Positions 1 through 5,656 are shown, counted from the first letter of the stretch. The stretch is DNA of 6,333 nucleotides from Bacteroidota bacterium (GCA_023488865.1 JAMDDG010000079.1:1-6333), one strand, 5' to 3'. Notes: generated from the letters alone by a model not told the origin. Numbers and translations: made by a program.

Positions 1-4
1 TCGT

Positions 5-18
5 GTTGGCGGGCCAAC
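5..18. repeat. Perfect short inverted repeat near left edge
   Basis: GTTGGC and GCCAAC form a perfect 6-bp stem around a GG loop. A related GGCCAAC occurs again at 41-47. The hairpin lies just outside the 24-bp tandem repeats and is richer in GC than the neighbouring gene, so it probably belongs to the same inserted element. No T-tract follows directly, so it is not called a terminator. Confidence 0.5.
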
Positions 19-53
19 GACCGACCAAAAACTCAAAAAAGGCCAACAAAAAG

Positions 54-121
54 TTGTACACTTTGCTCCGGATTCAATTGTACACTATAGTCCGGATCGT
101 GTTGTACACTATAGTCCGGAA
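54..121. repeat. Three tandem 24-bp-spaced repeats, probable insertion-sequence end
   Basis: Three copies of a 20-base unit start at 54, 78 and 102, exactly 24 bases apart. Copies 2 and 3 read TTGTACACTATAGTCCGGAT and TTGTACACTATAGTCCGGAA; copy 1 reads TTGTACACTTTGCTCCGGAT. Several roughly 20-bp repeats in one orientation at a terminus are known from IS21-family elements, and elements of this kind are common in Bacteroidota. The assignment is therefore plausible, but no transposase is visible because the window starts here. On the minus strand the element could begin with 5'-TG at 127-126, which would also supply the TGA stop of the neighbouring gene. The direct repeats are certain; the insertion-sequence identity is inference. 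Confidence 0.55.
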
Positions 122-124
122 TAT

Positions 125-508
125 TCAATATTTTGAAATTTCATGATTTTTAAAATTTTCATATCTAATCTGATAAATGAGCCAAAATAGTTTTGAATAG
201 TTCACACTGTCATCCTCGGAATTTTGAGATTTAAGTACATCAAGCTCAGATAAAAATTCTGCTTCAGATGTGGGATTGCCTTCAGAGATCATCTTCCACC
301 ACAAATAATCAACTTCGAGGTATTGTGCGATATTGTTCGAGTTTTTTCTTAAAGAGTCAATTTTGATTTGAATATCTCCAAATTCCTGATTGTATATCTT
401 TTTTACAATCATGTCAATCTCAGCAGGTTGACAGTGTATCTCTGACGAAATAAGCAAAATTATCAGCGACAACAAATATTTTACCCTAACCCATGGTACA
501 AGATTCAT
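125..508 (-). CDS. Exported hypothetical protein, probably truncated at its C-terminus
   Basis: This 127-residue protein starts with a signal peptide (residues 1 to about 26, hydrophobic YLLSLIILLIS, ending CQ). An acidic, probably all-helical segment follows with a DYLWWKM motif near residues 67-73. It ends abruptly after LIYQIRYENFKNHEISKY. The helical character and LWWK-type motif resemble the N-terminal part of larger exported TPR-like proteins of Bacteroidota, but no full TPR is seen and the function is unknown. The ATG lies 2 bases after the stop of the upstream TPR gene, so it is probably the last gene of the operon and translationally coupled. The stop codon falls within a few bases of the tandem repeats at 54-121, which suggests that an insertion sequence cut off the rest of the gene. 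Confidence 0.7.
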   Translation of the reverse strand: MNLVPWVRVKYLLSLIILLISSEIHCQPAEIDMIVKKIYNQEFGDIQIKIDSLRKNSNNIAQYLEVDYLWWKMISEGNPTSEAEFLSELDVLKSQNSEDDSVNYSKLFWLIYQIRYENFKNHEISKY

Positions 509-510
509 GA

Positions 511-1386
511 TTATTTGATTTGTTTAACTGAATAGACTTGTTCAAAAGTTTGTAATATGTTTTGATAAATATCATTTCTTTTTGCCAATTGCTTTTCAAG
601 AGTAAGCCTTTCTGCTTTATTGGCTCCACCTAAGTAATATCTTTGAAACCAGGGTAAAATTGTCACAAATGATGTGACCGTGGAGTATTCTCTTGCGAGG
701 AAAACCGCTGCTAACAAGAGCCCATCGAGTAAAATGGCAGAATTTAGACCCTCTTTTATCGAGCCCGAATAAAATTGCCCTGTCCCGGGAAGAACTAAAC
801 TGAGAAAATAGGCTGTGTGTGGGTTGAATCTCTTTTCAGTCTTCTTAATCGCATAAAAATCTCGCTTAATAACCGAATCATTTTTAAAGGAAAGTTGAAA
901 CAAGCATTTATTAAAGAATGTTTCTGATAACTTATCCTCATGCAATCCGAAATAAGCAATTCCCCTCAGGAAATTTAGTTTAACATCGTGGTAATTATTT
1001 TTGGCGGAATCAATATTCATCATTTCCGAAATGGCAAGGACATAATTCTTTTCCAGAATTAATGCAAATGATTTTCCAAGGATTGCCTCCGTCTTTATGC
1101 TGTCTGAGTTTGAAGAAAAATAGGTCCTGTCATAAAATTGAATGCATTGATCGAATTTATTCTGCTTAAAGTAGCAATTTGCAATTTTAAGACAGATCTT
1201 ATCCGGTTCTTTACTGCCAAAGAACAATGCTCTATTATATTCATTTGCAGCGAGTTCATATTTCCCCTTTGCAAATAACTGATCTGAAAAGCGTACTATT
1301 TCATCAATATCCTGACAAAATAAGGATTGAGAAGATAAATTAATTATCAGTAAGAATAAAACTACGGGTTTTCTCAACCAATTCAT
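511..1386 (-). CDS. Exported TPR protein with C-terminal PGxGxxYxG membrane domain (paralogue 1)
   Basis: The product has 291 residues. A signal peptide covers residues 1-24 (LRKPVVLFLLIINLSSQSLFC, then Q). Degenerate TPR-like helices occupy about 27-165 (FAKGKYELAANEYNRAL, then KIANCYFKQNKFDQCIQFYDR). A C-terminal domain from about 187 opens with NPHTAYFLSLVLPGTGQFYSG (PGTGQFYSG at 200-208) and continues with two hydrophobic stretches and a charged tail. The PGxGxxYxG pattern resembles the DUF5683/TM2-like modules found on Bacteroidota envelope proteins. Its upstream neighbour has the same architecture, so the two arose by duplication. The start overlaps the upstream gene's end by 47 bases, with AGAGG directly against the ATG. 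TPRs suggest a protein-binding role at the inner membrane or in the periplasm; the partner is unknown. Confidence 0.85.
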   Translation of the reverse strand: MNWLRKPVVLFLLIINLSSQSLFCQDIDEIVRFSDQLFAKGKYELAANEYNRALFFGSKEPDKICLKIANCYFKQNKFDQCIQFYDRTYFSSNSDSIKTEAILGKSFALILEKNYVLAISEMMNIDSAKNNYHDVKLNFLRGIAYFGLHEDKLSETFFNKCLFQLSFKNDSVIKRDFYAIKKTEKRFNPHTAYFLSLVLPGTGQFYSGSIKEGLNSAILLDGLLLAAVFLAREYSTVTSFVTILPWFQRYYLGGANKAERLTLEKQLAKRNDIYQNILQTFEQVYSVKQIK

Positions 1387-2152
1387 CCTCTTTCAATTTA
1401 TTATATTTTATTACCGCCTGGGTACTACCATAAATATTACCGGAATAGTACATTACTGCCATTGTCCCCAGGAACCACGGATAGAAGCCATTCCCATTAT
1501 TTTTAAATCCCCGGACTGAAAAAAATGCGGCTGATGAGGTCATGAAAAGTGAGATTATACCATCTTTCCACCTGCCTGCATATACTTTTCCGGCACCGGG
1601 AATACAAACCGAGAGCAACCCAGCCAATAATGGACTTTTTTTCTTTAATTGAACTCCTTGATTGTTTATCTCTAAAAGCGTTTTATTAATTGGTATATTG
1701 GAAGATGCCTGATATTTGTAGGCATCTTTCCAATCTTTTCTGAGTAAAAATGAAGAAAGTTTGTAGTCTGAATTTTCCCTTAAAATTGAATTTTTTTCTA
1801 AAAATTCAGTTGCATCCTGATATTTACCATTCTGCACCAGTAGTTTTAAATATTCGACACTGAAAGCTGGGTCCATATCTTGAAAGCTTACTTTACCATT
1901 GAATCGTTGAAAGGTATTGACTGCCTTATCAAATTCGTTGGTTTTTCTGTACACCTTGCATAGATACAGGTATGATTCACGGTCTTCAGGTTTAAGAAAA
2001 ACACATCTTTCAAATTCTTGTGCTGCGAGATCCAACTGATTTGAGCTGTACAAATATTTCCCGAAAAGAACTGAATTTTCGTAATTGTATAGATCTTGCG
2101 AATATGAATCAAATGAAGCGAGAAGGAGTAAGAAAATTAGTTTAGTTTTCAA
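1340..2152 (-). CDS. Exported TPR protein with C-terminal PGxGxxYxG membrane domain (paralogue 2)
   Basis: The product has 270 residues if initiation is at the TTG at 2152-2150. That gives a clean signal peptide MKTKLIFLLLLASFDSYS with cleavage before Q19. A TTG three codons upstream (2161) is the alternative. No ATG or GTG lies between the in-frame upstream stop and the signal peptide, so a non-ATG start is required. TPR-like helices span about 22-150 (YLYSSNQLDLAAQEFERCV, YLYLCKVYRKTNEFDKAVNTF). The C-terminal domain starts near 172 with KSPLLAGLLSVCIPGAGKVY (PGAGKVYAG at 185-193) and has two hydrophobic segments ending in YYSGNIYGS. It is a paralogue of the next gene downstream. The start lies inside the last codons of the YidD-like gene, an 11-base overlap, so coupled translation is likely. 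The exact function is unknown. Confidence 0.82.
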   Translation of the reverse strand: MKTKLIFLLLLASFDSYSQDLYNYENSVLFGKYLYSSNQLDLAAQEFERCVFLKPEDRESYLYLCKVYRKTNEFDKAVNTFQRFNGKVSFQDMDPAFSVEYLKLLVQNGKYQDATEFLEKNSILRENSDYKLSSFLLRKDWKDAYKYQASSNIPINKTLLEINNQGVQLKKKSPLLAGLLSVCIPGAGKVYAGRWKDGIISLFMTSSAAFFSVRGFKNNGNGFYPWFLGTMAVMYYSGNIYGSTQAVIKYNKLKEDELVEKTRSFILTDN

Positions 2153-2552
2153 TGGGATCAAAAAATTTACCAGTGAGATTATCTATTTTATAGGTACCAG
2201 GTGATACCAATGGATGGCATCTCATTACCCGGTCAGAAATTTTCAGAAAAGCGTTTAGCTTATTTTTTTCATGGCGAATACATTCGATGGCGTAAACAGA
2301 ACATGATGGATAAAAAACACAAGCGTCAATATCCTGGGAAGAGATAAATTTTTTGTAAAAAATAAATACGGCAGAAAAAGTACTCTCAATTTCATTTTTA
2401 TTTCCTTTGGCAAACTCTGCAAAATTGATTTTTTCTTCAGGCATAAATAATGGTTTAGCACATTTTATATCTTCCAGGAATTGCGCGTTGCAATTATTGT
2501 AAGATATAAAGAGCATAATCATTAATATCGTGCAAGTAGTAAGAATCTTCAT
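2142..2552 (-). CDS. yidD: YidD-like protein (membrane protein insertion efficiency factor family) with a signal peptide
   Basis: The product has 136 residues. Residues 58-114 match the YidD (haemolytic domain) family: a hydrophobic/basic helix AVFIFYKKFIS, the cysteine core CVFYPSCSVYAIE at 78-90, and RVMRCHP at 108-114. Characterised YidD proteins are short (about 85 residues in E. coli), sit on the cytoplasmic face of the inner membrane and help YidC-dependent insertion. This protein instead begins with a typical signal peptide (1-23, ending NCNA before Q24) and a roughly 30-residue linker, so it is probably exported. It is not next to rnpA, rpmH or yidC, the usual context. Its ATG overlaps the upstream stop as ATGA (2549-2552), and its end overlaps the next gene. 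Family membership is well supported; an envelope role is inferred from the signal peptide and neighbours. The symbol denotes the family, not proven orthology. Confidence 0.85.
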   Translation of the reverse strand: MKILTTCTILMIMLFISYNNCNAQFLEDIKCAKPLFMPEEKINFAEFAKGNKNEIESTFSAVFIFYKKFISSQDIDACVFYPSCSVYAIECIRHEKNKLNAFLKISDRVMRCHPLVSPGTYKIDNLTGKFFDPIEN

Positions 2553-3235
2553 GGTAATTTTTGAGTAATTTTGAAATCATAATCGTTGTCATGCCCTGAT
2601 TCGTTAATCTGAACCTTGCTGAATTCAATCATCTGATAGCTCTTTTTATTAACAAAATAACCGACAGTCAAAATTTCCTGAGGTACCTGCATCCCATTAA
2701 TGAAAGAATAATTTTTGAAGACCTGACGACTAATGAGTTCGTCTTTATTATTATATATCAAAACTGATTGCAGTTTCTTATCGGATGTAGCAATTAAGAT
2801 TTTCCCCAACGGGAAATTATTGCTTTGAGGAGGAATCCATTTAGTAATAATTGAGCCGTTAGATTTCTCAGCATTAGAAATTTTAAAACTTGAATTTTTC
2901 AATCCGAAGTCGGGAAGATCGTTATTTAAAATAAAATGAAACATTGAAAGCTCTGGTTTTAAAGGGTTTCCCTGTACGGAAATTAATTTAGTATTTACGA
3001 ACTTATAAACAAGGGTATCTACTGAAACATAAAATTCCTTTTCAGGGAAAGAGATGGCGTAAAGAACTTTTTTGATGCTTTTATCGTAACAGACGGTCCC
3101 TTTAGTATATTGAATAATGCCTTCAGCATTTTTTACTTTGATGGTAATGTCGGCTTTAAATCTAAAAAAACTTTGACAATAACCTTCTACAGAAATTAGG
3201 ATGAACAGGAAAAAGAATGAGATTTTGATTAACAT
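2549..3235 (-). CDS. Exported LolA-like periplasmic protein
   Basis: The product has 228 residues with a signal peptide at 1-20 (KISFFFLFILISVEGYC before Q21). The mature part is rich in predicted beta strands: FRFKADITIKVKNAEGI, then a FYVSVDTLVYKF strand pair, KILIATSDKKLQSVLIYN, and FINGMQVPQEI near the end. This order of short amphipathic strands, with an 'x-G-x-x-x-P' element before the last strands, resembles the half-barrel fold of LolA/LolB and related outer-membrane lipoprotein-sorting proteins. The similarity is by pattern and moderate. It is the first gene of the tight minus-strand operon that includes the YidD-like and TPR genes, which suggests a joint role in moving or assembling envelope proteins or lipids. 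The ATG is preceded by an AT-rich leader with no clear Shine-Dalgarno site. Confidence 0.75.
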   Translation of the reverse strand: MLIKISFFFLFILISVEGYCQSFFRFKADITIKVKNAEGIIQYTKGTVCYDKSIKKVLYAISFPEKEFYVSVDTLVYKFVNTKLISVQGNPLKPELSMFHFILNNDLPDFGLKNSSFKISNAEKSNGSIITKWIPPQSNNFPLGKILIATSDKKLQSVLIYNNKDELISRQVFKNYSFINGMQVPQEILTVGYFVNKKSYQMIEFSKVQINESGHDNDYDFKITQKLP

Positions 3236-3246
3236 AAAGCCACGAT

Positions 3247-3281
3247 AAAAAAATAGCCAGTGGAAACCTTATCTACTGACT
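3247..3281 (-). terminator. Probable intrinsic terminator after the small membrane protein gene
   Basis: Read on the minus strand, AGTCAGT (3281-3275) pairs with ACTGGCT (3261-3255) around a 13-base loop, giving a 7-bp stem with one G-T wobble, followed closely by seven T residues (3253-3247). It lies 33 bases past the stop of the 3315-3830 gene and ends 11 bases before the LolA-like start. It should limit read-through into the downstream operon, or act as a leaky attenuator for it. The stem is modest. Confidence 0.55.
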
Positions 3282-3314
3282 ATCTAATATTATTATTAAA
3301 TGGAAATAAGTATC

Positions 3315-3830
3315 TTAATACCCATAATAGCTAGTCCCAGTTGATGCTGTTGCTGCTGTTGCTGCAAAAAGTACTACATATAAAACAACCTCGACAGCAG
3401 TTCCAACGAGACATCCATACAATGCTTTCTTTGTTTGTGCTTTGTTATTATCTGTTACAAGATAAACTATTAACATACCAACCCAACCTAAAACGCAACC
3501 CCATAGAAAAGACGGGATTCCGAAAGCAGTTTCATCAGTTCCAGTAGTAGTTAATGGCAAAGATGTGGTTGCAGAAACTCCGTTCAGAATGGAACTGTTT
3601 TCCCTGCTGATCTCTGAATATGTTGTACCATTATTCACCGTTAAATACTGATCTAAGGCAGAAACACCCTCGAATGCAGTGTAGACTTCAGAATCGTCAA
3701 ACTGGGTTATGGTTTGGATATCACTCTGTGTGATAGCATTTGCTGTGCTGATGCTATATGCAAAAGTTTGCATTGTCATCATCATCACAGCAAAGAAAAT
3801 ACAAAACGACTTAAGGATAATTTGTTTCAT
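3315..3830 (-). CDS. Small exported protein with two C-terminal transmembrane helices
   Basis: The product has 171 residues. A signal peptide covers about 1-24 (IFFAVMMMTMQTFA). A Ser/Thr-rich, mildly acidic linker follows at about 25-100. Two membrane segments come next: about 103-125 (FGIPSFLWGCVLGWVGMLIV) and about 138-160 (GCLVGTAVEVVLYVVLFAAT), joined by the polar loop TDNNKAQTKKAL. Each helix carries one Cys in a GC pair (FLWGC, LYGC). The tail is STGTSYYGY. The FLWGCVLGxxGxLIVYLxTD pattern feels like a recurring Bacteroidota small membrane protein, but I cannot attach a function. The gene has 50 bases of leader upstream and a terminator-like hairpin downstream, so it may be a separate unit from the LolA-like operon. 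Confidence 0.8.
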   Translation of the reverse strand: MKQIILKSFCIFFAVMMMTMQTFAYSISTANAITQSDIQTITQFDDSEVYTAFEGVSALDQYLTVNNGTTYSEISRENSSILNGVSATTSLPLTTTGTDETAFGIPSFLWGCVLGWVGMLIVYLVTDNNKAQTKKALYGCLVGTAVEVVLYVVLFAATAATASTGTSYYGY

Positions 3831-3880
3831 AAGCTTGATTTTTAAAATTATAATAATGATTATATAACAAAGAAAATTTA

Positions 3881-4339
3881 TTACCAGTCTTTTTTTACTT
3901 TTGAAGTGTTCAAATCTAACTCTCTGACCAATTTCGGTAACTCTTTATTAATGTTTTTTAACCACATTTTTTTCCACAAAGTTTTCTCTAATGGATCTTC
4001 TTTTAGTTGATTATTAGCTGTATATTGGATAATAAAGTTTGTAAGAAAAAGTCTGTACTTATTATCCTTTAATTCAATTCGAACTCTATATTTTACTTTC
4101 TGCCCACTCAATGTCCCCAAAGAATAGTATCTCGAAGCAATAATTTCAGAATTAGTACCTTGTTCGATATTATAGTTTAATGTTAAAATTCTATTTTTCA
4201 ATGTCTCGATCAGATTTGAGTCAGAAAAATTGATCACTGAATCGTATTCATAGATTCCATCATCATTTAATTTCAGTTCTTGGCCGAATGAAAAGAATGA
4301 TGCACAAATGAAAGCAATGAGAATTACACTTTTCTTCAT
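3881..4339 (-). CDS. Exported DUF4468-like protein
   Basis: The product has 152 residues starting at the ATG at 4339, chosen because it gives a clean signal peptide (MKKSVILIAFICASFFSFG before Q20). The frame is open further upstream to 4483, but that extension would run through the repeat region and into the collagen-like gene, and it would bury the signal peptide. The mature region has the order Y-x-Y-D-S-V, a helix (SNLIETLKNRILTL), and strands ending KVKYRVRIELKDNKYRLFLT (81-100). This resembles the DUF4468 'TBP-like fold' family, whose hallmark is a V-x-Y-x-x-x-I-x-x-KDx+YR segment. The C-terminus is helical and basic (WKKMWLKNINKELPKLVREL). DUF4468 proteins have no known function. Membership is a pattern judgement. 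Confidence 0.75.
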   Translation of the reverse strand: MKKSVILIAFICASFFSFGQELKLNDDGIYEYDSVINFSDSNLIETLKNRILTLNYNIEQGTNSEIIASRYYSLGTLSGQKVKYRVRIELKDNKYRLFLTNFIIQYTANNQLKEDPLEKTLWKKMWLKNINKELPKLVRELDLNTSKVKKDW

Positions 4340-4378
4340 AATAAATTGGTTTATTTTCTTCCTACTCGTAAGGCTTTT

Positions 4379-4426
4379 CGGTTCCACCCCGTTTTTTGAG
4401 TGGTTTCCGGACTCCACTTGTTTTTT
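4379..4426. repeat. Pair of imperfect direct repeats with an internal dyad, between two genes
   Basis: Read on the plus strand, CGGTTCCACCCCGTTTTTT (4379-4397) and CGGACTCCACTTGTTTTTT (4408-4426) share CGG, TCCAC and a six-T run, offset by 29 bases. Between them AGTGG (4400-4404) and CCACT (4414-4418) form a dyad around TCCGGA-like sequence. The stretch lies in the 94-base gap between the collagen-like and DUF4468-like genes and is more GC-rich than its surroundings. It could be a remnant of a mobile-element end, or a plus-strand terminator-like hairpin (stem followed by T's) with no plus-strand gene to serve. I cannot assign it. Confidence 0.4.
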
Positions 4427-4433
4427 ATATGTT

Positions 4434-5075
4434 TTACTCTGATAAATTATAGTATTCTTTAATATCATTGTAATTTTTAGCATTTAACAACTTCGGCATA
4501 TTGTAGTTTTGACCAGCAAGACCCTGAATAACAACGATCTTAAATGTCATAGTGGTTGCTGGAACAACTGTTTGAGTCATGTCTGAATCCTCTTTCCAAA
4601 TTGTAATTTGTCCAACAGAATAAGCATAAGTATATTTGGAAAAATATGAGCTGGTAATAAAGTCAATCCAAGGGAAAGCTGTCCATCCACCACTACTATT
4701 ACTCATAAAAACTAAAATAGCCCCGTTATTATTAATGTCTTGCGTAATATAACTTGCAGTTAAATTTGCATATAATCTAGGATCGGTCTTTACCCAACTT
4801 GATGTACTTACATTGTAGGTATAGGTTTTAACATTGGCATTCCCATTTTGACCAGCTACACCTTGAATCCCTTGTATCCCTTGAGCTCCGGTTGCCCCAG
4901 TTGATCCTGTTGCTCCATTAGTTCCATTGGCTCCGGCGGCTCCTATATCGCCTTTTGCACCAGTTGCTCCAATGTCGCCTTTTGGACCAATTGGCCCTGT
5001 GCAGGATGCAATTAAAATTCCAATTACAAAAACCGTGACTTCAAATAATGTTTGAATCTTTTTTTGAGCTTTCAT
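4434..5075 (-). CDS. Collagen-like (Gly-X-Y) surface lipoprotein
   Basis: The product has 213 residues starting at the ATG at 5075. The N-terminus is a lipoprotein signal peptide with lipobox IASC, so Cys25 would be lipidated. It is followed at once by 18 Gly-X-Y triplets (residues 27-80, DNA about 4836-4997), including GPIGPKGDIGATGAKGDIGA and a GIQ-GIQ pair. A non-collagenous domain of about 130 residues follows (KTYTYNVSTSSWVKT, then ITQDINNNGAILVFMS, then GGWTAFPW). That domain often accompanies short collagen stretches in Bacteroidota lipoproteins. The frame is open to an ATG at 5138, which would add a second hydrophobic segment; the shorter start is preferred because it gives a normal signal peptide. 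The likely location is the outer membrane or cell surface. A structural or adhesive role is inferred. Confidence 0.85.
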   Translation of the reverse strand: MKAQKKIQTLFEVTVFVIGILIASCTGPIGPKGDIGATGAKGDIGAAGANGTNGATGSTGATGAQGIQGIQGVAGQNGNANVKTYTYNVSTSSWVKTDPRLYANLTASYITQDINNNGAILVFMSNSSGGWTAFPWIDFITSSYFSKYTYAYSVGQITIWKEDSDMTQTVVPATTMTFKIVVIQGLAGQNYNMPKLLNAKNYNDIKEYYNLSE

Positions 5076-5277
5076 AAATTTATTTAATACAAATCCCATC
5101 AATAATAGGTAAATCCAAATTTTGCTCTTCTTTTTCATGTCAAGCTATTTTAAAGGTTAATATATTGATTAACTTTCTTTACAACGCAAATATTGTATTT
5201 GGTACACAATGACATACTTTAAAATCATTCAATTTAATAATTCGGCGATCTTCTGTTAGGTAATATATTGGTTTAGT

Positions 5278-5285
5278 TATGTTTG
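5278..5285 (+). promoter_or_regulatory. Bacteroidota-type -7 promoter element
   Basis: TATGTTTG matches the Bacteroidota -7 consensus TAnnTTTG perfectly. The upstream -33 element (TTTG) is poor: only TCTG at 5252-5255, 22 bases away. Transcription from here would start near 5292 and run into the palindrome at 5323-5368 before reaching the XRE gene at 5387. An 8-base motif can occur by chance in AT-rich DNA. Confidence 0.35.
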
Positions 5286-5322
5286 AACGTGTCGTAACAG
5301 AAGAAGCCCAAATGTAGCACAC

Positions 5323-5368
5323 AAAAAAAAACTAAATATGGCACATGTGCCATATTTAGTTTTTTTTT
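5323..5368. terminator. Perfect 46-bp palindrome with A- and T-tracts, terminator or operator
   Basis: Two 23-base arms pair without mismatch around a CACATGTG centre (midpoint 5345/5346). A core arm CTAAATATGGCAC is bounded by nine A's on the left (5323-5331) and ten T's on the right (5360-5369). Flanking TGTAG (5313-5317) and CTACA (5370-5374) could extend the stem past a 5-base bulge. On both strands the transcript would give a stable hairpin followed by a U-run, the form of a bidirectional intrinsic terminator. It ends 18 bases before the XRE start codon, an unusual place for a plain terminator. Attenuation of the regulator gene, the 3' end of a short leader RNA, or an operator for a dimeric regulator are alternatives. 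Confidence 0.75.
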
Positions 5369-5386
5369 TCTACAAAACTTGCTGCT

Positions 5387-5656
5387 ATGACACCAAGGCA
5401 GCAAAGTGATCGGATATTAATATTTGACAATGAGGGCATTAAAGCATTTGCCCTTCAGCTGAAGAAGATTCGAAAAAGGGAAGGTTATACACAGAGTCAA
5501 CTTGCCTTCGAATCCGGAATAACTTTGAGCCAAATTGCCAGAATTGAAACCGCAAGGATCAACCCAACCCTGAGCACTGTCTTTACACTGGCGAGAACCT
5601 TAAATGTTCCACTGACAGATTTATTTAACTTCGAGTTGGCGCCGAAAGAAAAATAG
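5387..5656 (+). CDS. Small XRE-family helix-turn-helix transcriptional regulator
   Basis: The product has 89 residues, essentially one HTH_3 domain. After a short N-terminal arm (1-20), residues 22-80 read as five helices. They include TQSQLAFESGI (helix 2 and turn, 35-45) and TLSQIARIETARINP (recognition helix and the conserved IE-x-x-x-x-NP, 46-60), followed by STVFTLARTLNVPLTDLF. It lacks any extra ligand or enzymatic domain. The ATG has no Shine-Dalgarno site and sits 18 bases after the large palindrome, which may control it or be its own binding site. It is the only clear plus-strand gene and stands alone. The targets are unknown; no restriction-modification or toxin partner is adjacent. 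Confidence 0.9.
   Translation: MTPRQQSDRILIFDNEGIKAFALQLKKIRKREGYTQSQLAFESGITLSQIARIETARINPTLSTVFTLARTLNVPLTDLFNFELAPKEK

Larger units (their letters stand above)
5076..5386. other. Divergent intergenic region, AT-rich, with promoter-like and palindromic elements
   Basis: About 310 bases separate the collagen-like gene (minus) from the XRE regulator (plus); the part from 5076 to 5138 could be coding if the longer collagen start is used. No other gene is visible. It should hold the promoters of both genes. On the minus strand, AATATTTG at 5194-5187 matches TAnnTTTG at 7 of 8 positions and could serve the collagen-like gene. The plus-strand element and the palindrome are listed separately. Confidence 0.5.

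Noticed and set aside
54..121. CRISPR array or iteron-type origin
   Set aside because: The gap between 20-base units is only 4 bases, too short for CRISPR spacers, and no replication gene is visible.
1888..2112. Minus-strand ORF of 74 codons inside the second TPR gene
   Set aside because: It lies wholly inside a well-supported gene in another frame and has no signal peptide or family motif.
2255..2461. Minus-strand ORF of 68 codons inside the YidD-like gene
   Set aside because: It overlaps the conserved YidD core in another frame; no independent support.
3341..3547. Plus-strand ORF opposite the small membrane protein gene
   Set aside because: Low-complexity Leu/Gln product from the antisense of a real gene with a signal peptide and membrane helices.
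3843..3871. Promoter for the 3315-3830 gene (TTTG, 17 bases, TAATTTTA on minus)
   Set aside because: The spacer is short, the -7 box is imperfect, and transcription would start within about 7 bases of the ATG.
4340..4483. N-terminal extension of the DUF4468-like protein
   Set aside because: It would place 48 residues encoded by the repeat region before a perfect signal peptide and overlap the collagen-like gene.
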